Source of the DNA: Asanoa ishikariensis | Lineage (GTDB): Bacteria > Actinomycetota > Actinomycetes > Mycobacteriales > Micromonosporaceae | Length of the DNA stretch: 64,000 bases | NCBI RefSeq assembly: GCF_900107455.1 | Contig: NZ_FNQB01000002.1 | Coordinates: 1,364,001-1,428,000 of the forward strand | Direction of reading: 5' to 3' | In this document: positions 1-9,163 of the stretch, piece by piece | How positions within the stretch are numbered: position 1 is the first letter of the stretch | How the letters are laid out: each line of letters begins with the position of its first letter | Notes under the pieces: model-generated | Told to the model about the DNA's origin: nothing | The model's input: only the letters and a program-made list of their open reading frames with translations | Database searches by the model: none | Made by a program: the position numbers and the translations under genes

Positions 1-416
<416 letters not shown>

Positions 417-439
417 GGCCGCCTGCGGAGGAGTAAACG

Positions 440-1486
440 ATGACGACCCAACGAACCCGGTCTCTAGGCCGGCCGACCCTCGACGCGGTTGCCGCGCGGG
501 CCGGGGTCGGCCGTGGCACCGTCTCCCGGGTCGTCAACGGCTCGCCGCAGGTCAGCCCGGAAGCGCGGGCGGCGGTGCAGGCAGCGATCGCCGAACTCGG
601 CTACGTGCCCAACCGCGCTGCCCGCGCCCTGGTCACCCAGCGCACCGACTCGGTCGCCCTGGTGGTCTCGGAGTCGGAGGAGCGTGTCTTCGGCGAGCCG
701 TTCTTCGCGGCCATCGTGCGCGGCGTGAGCTCGGGCCTGCTCGACACGTCGATGCAGCTCTGGCTGGCGATGGCGCAGTCGCCGGCCGAGCGCGAGCGGA
801 TCGAGCACCACCTGACCAACCAGCACATCGACGGCGTGCTGCTGCTGTCGCTGCACGACGCCGACCCGCTGCCCACCCTGCTGGAGCAGCGCGGCCTGCC
901 GGCGGTGCTGGGCGGCCGCCCGGCCCGGATGCTCCAGCCCGACGCCCAAGAGGCGTACTACGTCGACGTCGACAACGCCGGCGGTGCCCGGCAGGCGGTC
1001 GAATATCTGTTCGGCCGTGGCCGCCGCCGGATCGCCACGATCGCCGGCCCGCAGGACATGGGCGCGGGCGTCACCCGCCTGGCCGGCTATCGCGAGGCGG
1101 TCGCGGCCACCGGCGCCCAGGTCGACGAGAAGCTCATCGCCTACGGCGACTTCAGCGAGGCCAGCGGCACCGCGGCGATGCGCCGGCTGCTCGAGGACCA
1201 CCCGACCCTCGACGCGGTCTTCGCCGCTTCGGACCTGATGGCGTACGGGGCGGTGCGCGCCCTTCAGGAGGCCGGCCGTCGGGTGCCGGAGGAGGTGTCG
1301 GTGGTCGGCTTCGACGACGCCCCGATCGCCCGCCAGGCGAACCCGGCGCTGACCACGGTGCACCAGCCGATCGAGGAGATGGGCCGCGAGATGGCCCGGC
1401 TGCTCGTCGCCCGCATCCGCCGCGAGGAGATCACCCAGCCGCACGTCGTGCTCGACACCTGGCTCGTCGAACGCGAGAGCGCCTAG
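440..1486 (+). CDS. LacI family transcriptional regulator
   Basis: A 348-residue repressor with the N-terminal helix-turn-helix [20 protein letters not shown], a hinge around [10 protein letters not shown], and a periplasmic-binding-protein-like effector domain to the C terminus (conserved [20 protein letters not shown]). Length is normal for LacI/GalR. The ribosome site GGAGGA lies a few bases before the ATG. Its position just after a beta-glucosidase gene suggests it controls beta-glucoside use, comparable to CebR/BglR-type regulators; that link is inference. The operator would lie upstream of the window. Confidence 0.93.
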   Translation: MTTQRTRSLGRPTLDAVAARAGVGRGTVSRVVNGSPQVSPEARAAVQAAIAELGYVPNRAARALVTQRTDSVALVVSESEERVFGEPFFAAIVRGVSSGLLDTSMQLWLAMAQSPAERERIEHHLTNQHIDGVLLLSLHDADPLPTLLEQRGLPAVLGGRPARMLQPDAQEAYYVDVDNAGGARQAVEYLFGRGRRRIATIAGPQDMGAGVTRLAGYREAVAATGAQVDEKLIAYGDFSEASGTAAMRRLLEDHPTLDAVFAASDLMAYGAVRALQEAGRRVPEEVSVVGFDDAPIARQANPALTTVHQPIEEMGREMARLLVARIRREEITQPHVVLDTWLVERESA

Positions 1487-1491
1487 GGTTC

Positions 1492-2016
1492 TTGGACGTG
1501 ATCAACGTCCGCGAGTACGACCCGGCCTGGCCCACTTACGCGCAGCGCGCTCTCGACGAGGTGCTGGGCGTGCTGCCCGGCCTGCTGACGGCGATCGAGC
1601 ACATCGGCAGCACGGCGGTGCCGGGGTTGGCCGCCAAGCCGGTGATCGACCTGATGGCCGCGACGGAGTCGCTGTCCGCGGTGGTGTCGGCGTCGGACGC
1701 GCTCGCCGCGATCGGCTACCAGCGGATCGAGCCGAGCATGCCTGGGCGGCTGTTCTACCGCCGGGAGGGCGAGCCGGTCGCGTACCACCTGCACATCGTG
1801 ACGGCGGCTTCCTGGGACACGCGCAACCAGCGGATCCTGCGTGACCACCTGCGCGAGCATCCGGAAGACCGGGAATCCTACGGCCGACTCAAACACGACC
1901 TGGCCGCCACGGACGGCGACGCCTACACCCGAGCCAAAACCGCCCTGATCCAGCGCCTGGTCGACAAAGCCCGCACCGCCCGCAGCCTGCCGTTGGTGGA
2001 CGTCTGGGAGGAGTGA
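1492..2016 (+). CDS. GrpB family (UPF0157) protein
   Basis: A 174-residue protein matching the GrpB family, which has a nucleotidyltransferase-like fold. Diagnostic parts are YDPAWPTYAQRAL near the N terminus and AIEHIGSTAVPGLAAKPVID around residues 38-57. The substrate of this family is not established. The chosen TTG start leaves five bases after the upstream LacI stop; a GTG two codons later is equally possible and neither has a clear ribosome site. The gene ends two bases before the convergent arginase-like gene. Confidence 0.85.
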   Translation: MDVINVREYDPAWPTYAQRALDEVLGVLPGLLTAIEHIGSTAVPGLAAKPVIDLMAATESLSAVVSASDALAAIGYQRIEPSMPGRLFYRREGEPVAYHLHIVTAASWDTRNQRILRDHLREHPEDRESYGRLKHDLAATDGDAYTRAKTALIQRLVDKARTARSLPLVDVWEE

Positions 2017-2018
2017 TC

Positions 2019-2810
2019 TCAGAACCGCAGGGCGGCGGCGAGGCGGTGGATGATCGCCTCCTCCGTGGCGTTGGCGACGTCGTCCGGTGGGGCGTGTTCG
2101 GTGATGGCCGCGCCGACCACGTTGTCGATGCCCGCGAGCAGGTCGGCCAGCCGGTCCGGCGTGACACCGTCCGGTTCCGGGTAGCCGACCGAGGCGAACG
2201 TGGTCGGCTCCAGCACGTCGAGGTCGACGTGCACGTACACGGGGCCGGTGAGGCCCTCGACCGCGTGTTCCAGATCGGCCACGCCGTAGCCGCGGATGCC
2301 GGAGCTCCGCAGGTAGGCGTGCTCGCTGCGGTCTCCGGCCCGGACGCCGGCGATGACCACCTGCTCGGGGCGCAGCGGGTCGGCCGGGACCAGCGGATCC
2401 GGGCCGTCGCCGAGCAGCGTGCGCAGCACCATTCCGTGGAACGAGCCCGACGGCAGGGTGCGCGGTGTGTAGAGGTCCGGATGCGCGTCGAACCAGAGCA
2501 CGGTGAGATCGTCGCCGTAGCGGGCGCGCGCCGCGGCGATCGGCGCCAGGTCGACGCCGCATTCGCCGCCGGCGGTGAGCACCGGGCCGTCGATGCCGGC
2601 CAGCGCAGTTCGGGTCAGCGCCAGGTTGTCGACGAGCACATCGAGCGCACGTACGCCCTGGTCGAACTCGCCCGGGTCCGCCCGGACCGGCACCGTGACC
2701 ACGGCGTCTGCCGAGACCTGCGCCGCCGTGCGGTGCGCACCCACTGCCAACCGACGCGCGCCCGCGGCACTCGACCCCTGCCACTGCGGCACGCACAATG
2801 CCGTCACCAT
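2019..2810 (-). CDS. Arginase/agmatinase superfamily protein
   Basis: A 263-residue ureohydrolase-fold protein. Metal-site motifs are recognisable but altered: GGECGVD replaces the usual GGDHS (Cys for the metal-binding His, Glu for Asp), WFDAHPDLYT matches DAHxD, and HVDLDVLEP matches DxDxxDP with Glu for the last Asp. The protein is slightly short for arginase (about 300). It may hydrolyse arginine, agmatine, formiminoglutamate or a related guanidino compound, or have changed metal use; substrate cannot be assigned. It is the last of three genes on this strand, after a GNAT and a 108-residue protein. Confidence 0.82.
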   Translation of the reverse strand: MVTALCVPQWQGSSAAGARRLAVGAHRTAAQVSADAVVTVPVRADPGEFDQGVRALDVLVDNLALTRTALAGIDGPVLTAGGECGVDLAPIAAARARYGDDLTVLWFDAHPDLYTPRTLPSGSFHGMVLRTLLGDGPDPLVPADPLRPEQVVIAGVRAGDRSEHAYLRSSGIRGYGVADLEHAVEGLTGPVYVHVDLDVLEPTTFASVGYPEPDGVTPDRLADLLAGIDNVVGAAITEHAPPDDVANATEEAIIHRLAAALRF

Positions 2811-2830
2811 CCAGCGACGCTACCGCGAAC

Positions 2831-3157
2831 CTACGTTTCTCTCGGCAGGTCGAGCGCGGCCAGCCGGGTCAGCACGCCGACGACGTGCGCGAGGTCGTGC
2901 CAGACGTAGACGCCCTCGTCCGGGTCGCGGCTCAGCAGCTCACGAACGGACTCGACGTCATCGACGAGATCCCCGACGGTGACCTTCGGGGGTGCGTCAT
3001 CGAACCGGTAGGCCTCGCCCGGTGAGACCGTCCAGTAGACGCCTTCCGCCAGGTCGACGTCCGGCCCGTGCTGTCGCTCGACCTCGGTCAGCAGCAGGTC
3101 GAGCGCGGACCTCAGGTCTGCGACGGACACGACGGGCGTCACATCTGGGCTCGCCAT
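2831..3157 (-). CDS. Conserved hypothetical protein, 108 residues
   Basis: Starts at an ATG inside the 3' end of the upstream GNAT gene (19-base overlap in another frame) and ends 20 bases before the arginase-like gene, so the three are probably co-transcribed. The protein is acidic and has no signal or membrane segment; it contains EGVYWTVSPGEAYRFDDAP and DLVDDVESVRELL. It reads as a complete small actinobacterial protein, but I do not recognise a family with known function. The frame stays open far upstream into the GNAT gene; that part is a shadow. Confidence 0.7.
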   Translation of the reverse strand: MASPDVTPVVSVADLRSALDLLLTEVERQHGPDVDLAEGVYWTVSPGEAYRFDDAPPKVTVGDLVDDVESVRELLSRDPDEGVYVWHDLAHVVGVLTRLAALDLPRET

Positions 3158-3720
3158 TCGTCGGCCAGCATCGCGAAGTCGAGCTCTGTGCTCCATTCGC
3201 CCTTGAACCATTCGCTGTGCACCAGGCGGGCCTCCTGGCGCAGGCCCAGGCGGCGCAGGACCTTGGCCGACGGCTCGTTGCGTTCGTCGATGCGGCCGAC
3301 GACGCGGTGCAGGCCCAGGTCCTCGAAGGCCAGTCGGAGCAGGGCGCGGGCGGCTTCCGTCGCGTACCCGTTGCCCTCGAAGTCGGGGTTGATCACGTAG
3401 CCGATCTCGCCGCTGCGGTGGGTGCGGCTGTGGAAGAACAGGACGACGTCGCCGACGAGTTGGCCGGTTTCGGCCAGCTCCGCGCCCAGCGCCAGCACCT
3501 GGCCCTCGTCGGTCAGCGAGGTGAGGGCCCACTGCGAGGCCAGCCGGTCGGCGATCACCTCGCGGTCCATCGGGGCGAAGGGCACGTAGCGGCAGACGTC
3601 CGGCCGGCTTCGGTAGGCCAGCAGCGCATCGGTGTCGTCGGCGGTCAGCGGGCGCAGCAGCAGGCGCTCCGTCCGCACCGGGTAGGTCGGGTGCAGCTCG
3701 AGCTTCGGTTCATCCAGCAC
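3139..3720 (-). CDS. GNAT N-acetyltransferase, RimJ/RimL-like
   Basis: A 193-residue acetyltransferase starting at a GTG; residues begin VLDEPKLELHPTYPVRTERL. The RTERLLLRPL opening and the acetyl-CoA loop NPDFEGNGYATEA near residues 111-123 are typical of RimJ/RimL-type GNATs that acetylate protein N-termini or small amines. The frame continues upstream without a stop, but the family N terminus fits this start, which faces a divergent glyoxalase-fold gene across about 114 bases. It heads the three-gene minus-strand unit running to the arginase-like gene. Confidence 0.85.
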   Translation of the reverse strand: MLDEPKLELHPTYPVRTERLLLRPLTADDTDALLAYRSRPDVCRYVPFAPMDREVIADRLASQWALTSLTDEGQVLALGAELAETGQLVGDVVLFFHSRTHRSGEIGYVINPDFEGNGYATEAARALLRLAFEDLGLHRVVGRIDERNEPSAKVLRRLGLRQEARLVHSEWFKGEWSTELDFAMLADEWRAQM

Positions 3721-3834
3721 CAGGCCATGGTGCCAAGCCCGAACCGGGCTCGCATCCTCGATACCGTCGTCGTCCGGTACCGCCTGAAATTCTCTTATGT
3801 GCGGGGAAACCGCGCTCCTGGCAGACTTCGGCCG

Positions 3835-4563
3835 ATGCTTGACGAAAGCGTTCCGGCCAACGAGACCACCGTCCCGCTGCTGCCCTGCCTCGCGCCCGAC
3901 GAGACGCTGGCGTTCTGGCGGGCCCTGGGGTTCGTGACGATCTGGGAGCAGCACAAGCCGTACCTCTATCTGGCGTTCCGGTGGCGCGGCGTCCAACTGC
4001 ACTACGGGCGGGCGGCCAGCGGCGTGGACCCGGCCGAGGAGACCACCGGCGGTGCGCTGGTGATGGTCGACGAGGTCGCGCCGTACCACGCGGAGTTCGC
4101 CGCCGCGATGCGCAGAGCACACGGCAAGGTGCTGGCTAAGGGGCTGCCCAGGATCACCCGCTACCGGGCCGGTGCCTCGCGGTTCACGATCATGGACCCG
4201 TCCGGCAACTCGATCGTCTTCATCCAGCGTGACGAGCCCGCGGAGCTCGAGTACGGCGGCGACAAGGCACTGCAGGGGCTTGCCCGGGTGCTGGACAACG
4301 CACGGATCCTGCGCGAGTTCAAGGAGGACGACAAGGCCGCGTTCCGGGCGCTGAACTCCGGGTTGCGCCGCCACGGCGACAGCGCGTCGAGCCTCGAGAA
4401 GGCGACCGCGCTGGCCCAGCTCGTCGAGCTGTCGACGGTGCTGGACGAGCCGGTGGCGCAATGGGGCGCGCGGCTGCGAGAGCTCGAACTGAGCCCAGCG
4501 GAGAGAAAAAGCGTGAGGTCGGCCGTCGCCGACCCCACGCTGCTCGACGGGTGGCTCAGTTAA
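3835..4563 (+). CDS. Glyoxalase/bleomycin-resistance fold protein with a C-terminal extension
   Basis: A 242-residue protein. Residues about 10-125 form a VOC domain ([17 protein letters not shown] at the start; [15 protein letters not shown] at the end), as in bleomycin-binding proteins and other drug-sequestering dimers. A further 115 residues of helical, charged sequence, unlike standard VOC proteins of about 120 residues, follow and carry no motif I recognise. The ATG follows a divergent promoter region shared with the minus-strand GNAT. Its stop overlaps the convergent acyl-CoA dehydrogenase gene by 8 bases. Binding partner or substrate is unknown. Confidence 0.8.
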   Translation: MLDESVPANETTVPLLPCLAPDETLAFWRALGFVTIWEQHKPYLYLAFRWRGVQLHYGRAASGVDPAEETTGGALVMVDEVAPYHAEFAAAMRRAHGKVLAKGLPRITRYRAGASRFTIMDPSGNSIVFIQRDEPAELEYGGDKALQGLARVLDNARILREFKEDDKAAFRALNSGLRRHGDSASSLEKATALAQLVELSTVLDEPVAQWGARLRELELSPAERKSVRSAVADPTLLDGWLS

Positions 4564-5770
4564 GCGACCACTTGCGCAGTTCGCGGCGGGCCAGGGACGC
4601 GCGGTGCACCTCGTCCGGACCGTCCGCGAGGCGCAGCGTGCGGGCCGAGGTCCAGAGCGCCGCGAGCGGGGTGTCCTGGCTGACGCCGGCCGCGCCGTGC
4701 GCCTGGATCGACTTGTCGATCACCCACTCGGCCATCGACGGCGTCGCGATCTTGATCGCCTGGATCTCGGTGTGCGCGCCCTTGTTGCCGACGGTGTCCA
4801 TCAGCCACGCGGTCTTCAGCACCAGCAGGCGGGCCTGCTCGATCCGCACCCGGGACTCGGCGATCCAGTCGCGCACCACGCCCTGCTCGGACAACGGCTT
4901 GCCGAACGCCGCACGTGACGCCACCCGGCCGCAGAGCAGTTCGAGTGCCCGCTCCGCCATGCCGATCAGCCGCATGCAGTGGTGGATCCGGCCGGGGCCG
5001 AGGCGGGCCTGGGCGATGCCGAAGCCGTCACCCTCCGCGGCGATCAGATTGTCCGCGGGTACGCGTACCCCCTCGAAGGAGATCTCCGCGTGCCCGCCGT
5101 GCGTGCCGTCGGTGAAGCCGAAGACCGTCATGCCGCGCTTGACCGTCACACCCGGGGTGTCGCGCGGGACGAGGATCATGCTCTGCTGCTTGTGGCGCTC
5201 GGCCGACGGGTCCGTCTTGCCCATCACGATGAAGATCTCGCAGCGGGGGTCCATCGCGCCCGACGACCACCACTTGCGGCCGTCGATCACGTAGGAGTCG
5301 CCGTCGCGCCGGATGGTCGTGGCGATGTTGGTCGCGTCGGACGAGGCCACGTCGGGCTCGGTCATGCAGAACGCCGAGCGGATCGTGCCGTCCAGCAGCG
5401 GGCTGAGCCAGCGGGCCTGCTGTTCCGGCGACCCGAACTCGGCCAGCAACTCCATGTTGCCGGTGTCGGGCGCGGCGCAGTTGAGCGCCTCGGGCGCCAG
5501 GTGCGGACTGTGGCCCAGCAGTTCGGCCAGCGGCGCGTACTGCAAGTTTGTCAGGCCGGCGCCGTGTGACCCGGGCAGGAACAGGTTCCACAGGCCGCGC
5601 CGGCGGGCCTCGGCTTTGAGGTCTTCCATGACCGGCGGCCGGGTCCACGGGTTCTCGGCCTGCTCGACCTGGGCCGTGAAGACCGCCTCGGCCGGGTAGA
5701 CCTGCTCGATCAGGAAGTCGTTGACCGCCTCGTGCAGTTCGCCGGTGCGTTGATCGAACCCGAAGTCCAT
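4556..5770 (-). CDS. Acyl-CoA dehydrogenase family protein (ACAD11-like)
   Basis: A 404-residue FAD-dependent acyl-CoA dehydrogenase fold protein. The [17 protein letters not shown] segment and the [19 protein letters not shown] region match the flavin-binding middle domain; the C-terminal helical domain includes [16 protein letters not shown]. The overall sequence is closest to the dehydrogenase half of ACAD10/ACAD11-type proteins. Its start codon shares one base with the stop of the upstream APH-type kinase gene, so the two are translationally coupled. In eukaryotic ACAD10/11 these two activities are fused in one chain, supporting a joint role in catabolism of unusual fatty acids, perhaps 4-hydroxy acids. 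Confidence 0.92.
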   Translation of the reverse strand: MDFGFDQRTGELHEAVNDFLIEQVYPAEAVFTAQVEQAENPWTRPPVMEDLKAEARRRGLWNLFLPGSHGAGLTNLQYAPLAELLGHSPHLAPEALNCAAPDTGNMELLAEFGSPEQQARWLSPLLDGTIRSAFCMTEPDVASSDATNIATTIRRDGDSYVIDGRKWWSSGAMDPRCEIFIVMGKTDPSAERHKQQSMILVPRDTPGVTVKRGMTVFGFTDGTHGGHAEISFEGVRVPADNLIAAEGDGFGIAQARLGPGRIHHCMRLIGMAERALELLCGRVASRAAFGKPLSEQGVVRDWIAESRVRIEQARLLVLKTAWLMDTVGNKGAHTEIQAIKIATPSMAEWVIDKSIQAHGAAGVSQDTPLAALWTSARTLRLADGPDEVHRASLARRELRKWSLN

Positions 5771-6858
5771 CAGCCCTCCACGGATGCGAGTGCGGCGAGC
5801 CCGTGCGCGGTGAGCGGAGCGGCCATGTCGGCGAACCGCTCGAAACCCTCGCCAACGGTCTGGCCGAGTGTGAATCGGTAGTAGATCCCTTCGGCGATCA
5901 CGGCCAGCTTGAAGCAGCCGAGCGCCACGTGCCAGTCGAGGGGGCCGACGTCGACGCCGCCGGCCGCCACGTACCGATCGATCAGGTCGGCCCCGATCGG
6001 GAAGCCGGCGCGCGGGCCGATCCCGTCGGAGACGACGCCCGCGGCGCCGGCCGCGGCGGCACCGCCGAGCACGTCCCAGTAGGTCAGCAGCAGGCCCAGG
6101 TCGGTCAGCGGGTCGCCGAGCGTGGCCATCTCCCAGTCGAGCACCGCGTGGATGGCGCTGCCGTCCGGCGCGACGATCAGGTTGTCGAGCCGGTAGTCGC
6201 CGTGCACGATCGCGCCCGGCCCGATGGGCTCCGGGATGGTCGCGGCCAGCCGGTCACGCAGGGCGTCCACATCGGGCAGCGGGCGGCTGCGGGACTTGTC
6301 GAGCTGACCGCTCCACCGCCGGACCTGGCGGGCCAGGAAGCCGTCGGGGTGGCCGAAGTCGCCGAGACCGACCTCGTCGGGCTTGACGGTGTGCAGCGCG
6401 GCGAGCGTGTCCATCATCGCGAACGCGAGGTCGCGGCGGCGCTCGGCGCCCAGCGGGTCGGTCTGCGTGTGGCTGCGGAAGACCGCGCCGTCGACGCGGC
6501 GCATCAGATAGAACGGTGCGCCGATCACCGTCTCGTCAGGACAGAACCGGATCGTCTCGGGTACGGGAACCGGCGTCGACGCCAGCGCGGAGATCACCCG
6601 GAACTCCCGGCCCATGTCGTGCGCGGTGGCCAGCACGTGGCCCAGCGGTGGCCGGCGCAGCACGAGGTCCTCGCCGGCCGCGACCACGTGATAGGTCAGG
6701 TTCGATCGACCGCCGGGAATCAGCGTCGCGGACACCGGGGTGCCCAGGTAGCCGGACAGACTACGCAGATCGAGCCCAGCCGGCCCCTCCTCGGTCATCT
6801 GAACAGTTGAGGGCACGCCGTTCACGGTGTCAAGCCGAGGTTGTTGCGGGCGGGACAT
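5770..6858 (-). CDS. Aminoglycoside-phosphotransferase-fold kinase, acyl-CoA catabolism type
   Basis: A 362-residue APH-family kinase. The catalytic loop is [11 protein letters not shown] and the metal-binding segment is [16 protein letters not shown], both in the form seen in kinases paired with acyl-CoA dehydrogenases and not in drug-resistance enzymes. An alternative ATG 20 codons in (base 6798) begins [14 protein letters not shown] and may be the true start; neither has a convincing ribosome site. It directly precedes and overlaps the dehydrogenase gene. By analogy to ACAD10/11 kinase domains and LvaA, it probably phosphorylates a hydroxyacyl-CoA, creating a leaving group; this is inference. 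Confidence 0.88.
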   Translation of the reverse strand: MSRPQQPRLDTVNGVPSTVQMTEEGPAGLDLRSLSGYLGTPVSATLIPGGRSNLTYHVVAAGEDLVLRRPPLGHVLATAHDMGREFRVISALASTPVPVPETIRFCPDETVIGAPFYLMRRVDGAVFRSHTQTDPLGAERRRDLAFAMMDTLAALHTVKPDEVGLGDFGHPDGFLARQVRRWSGQLDKSRSRPLPDVDALRDRLAATIPEPIGPGAIVHGDYRLDNLIVAPDGSAIHAVLDWEMATLGDPLTDLGLLLTYWDVLGGAAAAGAAGVVSDGIGPRAGFPIGADLIDRYVAAGGVDVGPLDWHVALGCFKLAVIAEGIYYRFTLGQTVGEGFERFADMAAPLTAHGLAALASVEG

Positions 6859-6940
6859 GGCTCGGCAACAGGGACGAAATGGTCAGCCGGCAGTCTTGTG
6901 TGTGCAAGGCAAGCACGGTAGTGCGAGCGAGGGAGACGGG

Positions 6941-7645
6941 ATGTTGTTGCGGTTGCGGGTGACCCTTCCCGACCGGCCCGGGGCGCTCGGCCAGGTGGCG
7001 CGCACGCTAGGCGTCTCCGGTGCCGACATCGTCCAGGTCGTCGTGCTGGAACGGATGGGTGGCCGCGCCGTCGACGACTTCACCGTCGTCTGGCCGGGCA
7101 GCAACCGGCTGGAGCGGCTGCGGGCCGGGCTCGGTGCGATCCCGGGCGTGCACGTCGACGGCATCTGGCGGGCGATCGGCGCGCCCACCACCAGCGGCCA
7201 CGACGCCGAGCTGCTCGGCCAACTCGCCGCCAACCCGGCCGACGGCCTGGCCACCCTGGTAGACGCCGTACCGGGGTTGCTGGCTGCCGACTGGGCCGCC
7301 GCCGCAGTGGTGCCGGCCGACTGGGCGGCCCGGGCCGGTTCGGCTCCGGGTGCGGCCCCGGCGGTCGCCTGCGCGAGCTGGCGGACGCCGGAGCCGCCGC
7401 CGCTCCCGGAGATCACCCCGCTGCGGGCCCGACCTCTGGACGGACCACAGGGCATGCGGTACGCGGCCGCACCGTTCGGCCGCGCCGGCCTGGTGCTGGT
7501 GACCGCCCGGGGCGAGGGCGAAGAACTGCCCGCGGCCGCGTTCCACATCAGCGAGGTCGACCGGCTGGCCCAGCTCGTCCGGGCCGCCGCCGCGATCCTC
7601 GGCGACCGGCTCGACCTGGTGGCCGCGCCGCCGGTCACCGCCTAG
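6941..7645 (+). CDS. ACT-domain amino-acid-binding protein
   Basis: A 234-residue protein with an N-terminal ACT domain (residues 1-75; LPDRPGALGQVARTLGVSGA is the classic ligand-binding turn). The remaining 150 residues are Ala/Pro-rich and end in a region ISEVDRLAQLVRAAAAILGD that could be a reduced GAF-like domain. No catalytic domain is visible, so it is probably a sensor or regulatory subunit. The start is set by GGGAGACGGG just before the ATG; an upstream extension of the frame lacks family resemblance. The ACT-GNAT gene follows 19 bases downstream, suggesting a joint role in amino-acid-responsive control. Confidence 0.78.
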   Translation: MLLRLRVTLPDRPGALGQVARTLGVSGADIVQVVVLERMGGRAVDDFTVVWPGSNRLERLRAGLGAIPGVHVDGIWRAIGAPTTSGHDAELLGQLAANPADGLATLVDAVPGLLAADWAAAAVVPADWAARAGSAPGAAPAVACASWRTPEPPPLPEITPLRARPLDGPQGMRYAAAPFGRAGLVLVTARGEGEELPAAAFHISEVDRLAQLVRAAAAILGDRLDLVAAPPVTA

Positions 7646-7664
7646 CAATCGGAAGGAGGACGGC

Positions 7665-8708
7665 ATGACATTTTGGCGGATCCGCGCGACGGTCGACGAC
7701 CGTCCGGGCTTCCTCTCCGTGCTGACCGCGAGCCTCGCGCTCAAGGCGGTCAACATCCTCGCCGTCCAGGTGCACACCACCGAGGCCGGCGCCGTCGACG
7801 AGTTCCTGGTCGACGCACCACACGTGATGACCGAGGCCGACCTGCGCGCCGCGGTCGAGCGGGGCCGCGGCCGGGACGCCTGGATCGCGCCGGCCGAGGC
7901 GCAGGGCCTGGCCGACCAGCCGACCCGGGCATTCGGCCTCGCGGCCCGGCTGGTCCGCGACCCGGACGCGCTCGGCGACGCCCTCCGGTCGTTGCTCGAC
8001 GCCGACACGGTCACCTGGCGGCCGGCCGGACCGAGCCGTGCCGGCATGCGCACCGACGCGATGGTGCTGCCCGACCCGACCGGCGGCCGCTATGACGTGC
8101 TCAGGGCGGAACCCGACTTCACCCCGGCCGAGTACGCACGAGCGCAGGCGCTGGTCGACGTGGCGGCCGCGGCGGCAGCGCGGTCGGCCGACACCGCCAC
8201 GCTGCTGTTGCCCGACGGAGCGGAGCTCACGCTGCGACCGGCGACGCCGGACGACCTGCCGGCCTTGGTGGCGATGCACGAGCGCTGCTCGGCGGGCACG
8301 CGGCGGCGCCGGTACCTGACCGGCGACGGCGTGCCCGGCCCAGCACAGTTCGGCCGGCTGCTCGACCCGAACCGGGTGCGGACCCTGCTCGCGGCCGTGC
8401 CGGGGGTCACGTCCGTGGATACCGTCGTCGCGATGGCCAACCTGGTCGTGGAAGGCTCACTGGCGGAGCTGTCAGTGGTCGTCGAGGACGGTTGGCAGCG
8501 CAGGGGTGTCGGCACGGCGCTGGTGCGGCGGGCGTTGGCCCACGCCGAGCGGCTCGGCTGCGCGGCGGTGCTGGCCCACACGACCGCGGACAACGTGGCC
8601 ATGGAACGCACGCTGCGGCGGCTCGGCCACCCGGCGCCGGTGCGGCGCGACGGTGCGGTCGCGAGCACGACGGTGGCCCTGCGAGATGGAACTTCGGCGT
8701 CGACCTGA
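7665..8708 (+). CDS. ACT-GNAT fusion, amino-acid-regulated lysine acetyltransferase
   Basis: A 347-residue fusion. Residues 1-75 form an ACT domain (DDRPGFLSVLTASLALKAVN). Residues about 185-345 form a GNAT domain with the acetyl-CoA pyrophosphate loop WQRRGVGTALV and LELRPATPDDLP-like entry (LTLRPATPDDLPALVAMHER). This architecture is that of actinobacterial protein acetyltransferases, such as MaKat of Micromonospora aurantiaca, whose activity on acetyl-CoA synthetase responds to amino acids. A strong ribosome site GGAAGGAGGA precedes the ATG. Two strong hairpins follow the stop. The amino-acid ligand cannot be read from the sequence. Confidence 0.88.
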   Translation: MTFWRIRATVDDRPGFLSVLTASLALKAVNILAVQVHTTEAGAVDEFLVDAPHVMTEADLRAAVERGRGRDAWIAPAEAQGLADQPTRAFGLAARLVRDPDALGDALRSLLDADTVTWRPAGPSRAGMRTDAMVLPDPTGGRYDVLRAEPDFTPAEYARAQALVDVAAAAAARSADTATLLLPDGAELTLRPATPDDLPALVAMHERCSAGTRRRRYLTGDGVPGPAQFGRLLDPNRVRTLLAAVPGVTSVDTVVAMANLVVEGSLAELSVVVEDGWQRRGVGTALVRRALAHAERLGCAAVLAHTTADNVAMERTLRRLGHPAPVRRDGAVASTTVALRDGTSAST

Positions 8709-8778
8709 CGTCGAGAGATGCTCCGACGGAACCGGTACTGGTGCAGGACCGGGTACGACGGGGGTAGGGGATGGGTCA

Positions 8779-8812
8779 GGGTCCCTTCCCGTGGGACGGC
8801 GGGAAGGGACCC
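8779..8812. repeat. Perfect inverted repeat, 13-bp arms
   Basis: Arms 8779-8791 and 8800-8812 are perfectly complementary around an 8-base loop; the left arm reads GGGTCCCTTCCCG. No T-run follows. It lies 71 bases after the ACT-GNAT stop and just before a second, stronger hairpin, so it may aid termination, protect the 3' end, or be a REP-like element. Confidence 0.8.
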
Positions 8813-8817
8813 CACAT

Positions 8818-8852
8818 CGCGGGCGCGATGCCGATTCGGCATCGCGCCCGCG
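8818..8852 (+). terminator. Intrinsic terminator-like hairpin after the ACT-GNAT gene
   Basis: A perfect 16-bp stem, arms 8818-8833 and 8837-8852, with a 3-base loop. The sequence TGGCGCTTTTC follows at once on the plus strand. It probably ends transcription of the ACT and ACT-GNAT genes. Confidence 0.7.
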
Positions 8853-8883
8853 TGGCGCTTTTCAGCAGGCTCTGTTCACGCAT

Positions 8884-8985
8884 AAAAAAGGGGGCGGATG
8901 CGCCCACATCCGCCCCCTCGTGTCCTCCGCTGCGCGTAGTCGCGCGCGGCTCCACGGACAGCGCTGAGTTTAATGCCCGATAACA
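8884..8985 (-). ncRNA. Candidate small RNA with intrinsic terminator (minus strand)
   Basis: Read on the minus strand, a stem-loop (8921-8960; outer TGTCC/GGACA, inner CCGC plus GCGCG pairing across a four-base loop) is followed by an 11-bp perfect stem (arms 8890-8900 and 8907-8917, six-base loop) and then six Ts (complement of 8884-8889). That is a textbook intrinsic terminator, yet no minus-strand coding gene lies upstream before 9160. The simplest reading is a small structured RNA of about 100 bases whose 5' end is near 8985. No Rfam family was recognised and the promoter is unclear. The remainder of the gap, 8986-9163, shows no gene. Confidence 0.45.
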
Positions 8986-9163
8986 CCTATGCGTCCCGGC
9001 CGAAAGGCCAAAGGCGCTGGTACCACCGTGTGACCGCGACCGCCGGTGTGGCGCCGGGTTACGCCGTCCCGGTTCTTGCCCGCACGCGTAACAAAGGCAC
9101 ACCGAACGCAGCGGGGCGGAAATCGGGCGCACGAATGGGTGATCTCGGATTAGCCTTTCAGGA

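Noticed and set aside
8771-8983. 70-codon frame through the three hairpins
   Set aside because: The sequence is explained by inverted repeats and a terminator; the peptide has no protein-like character.
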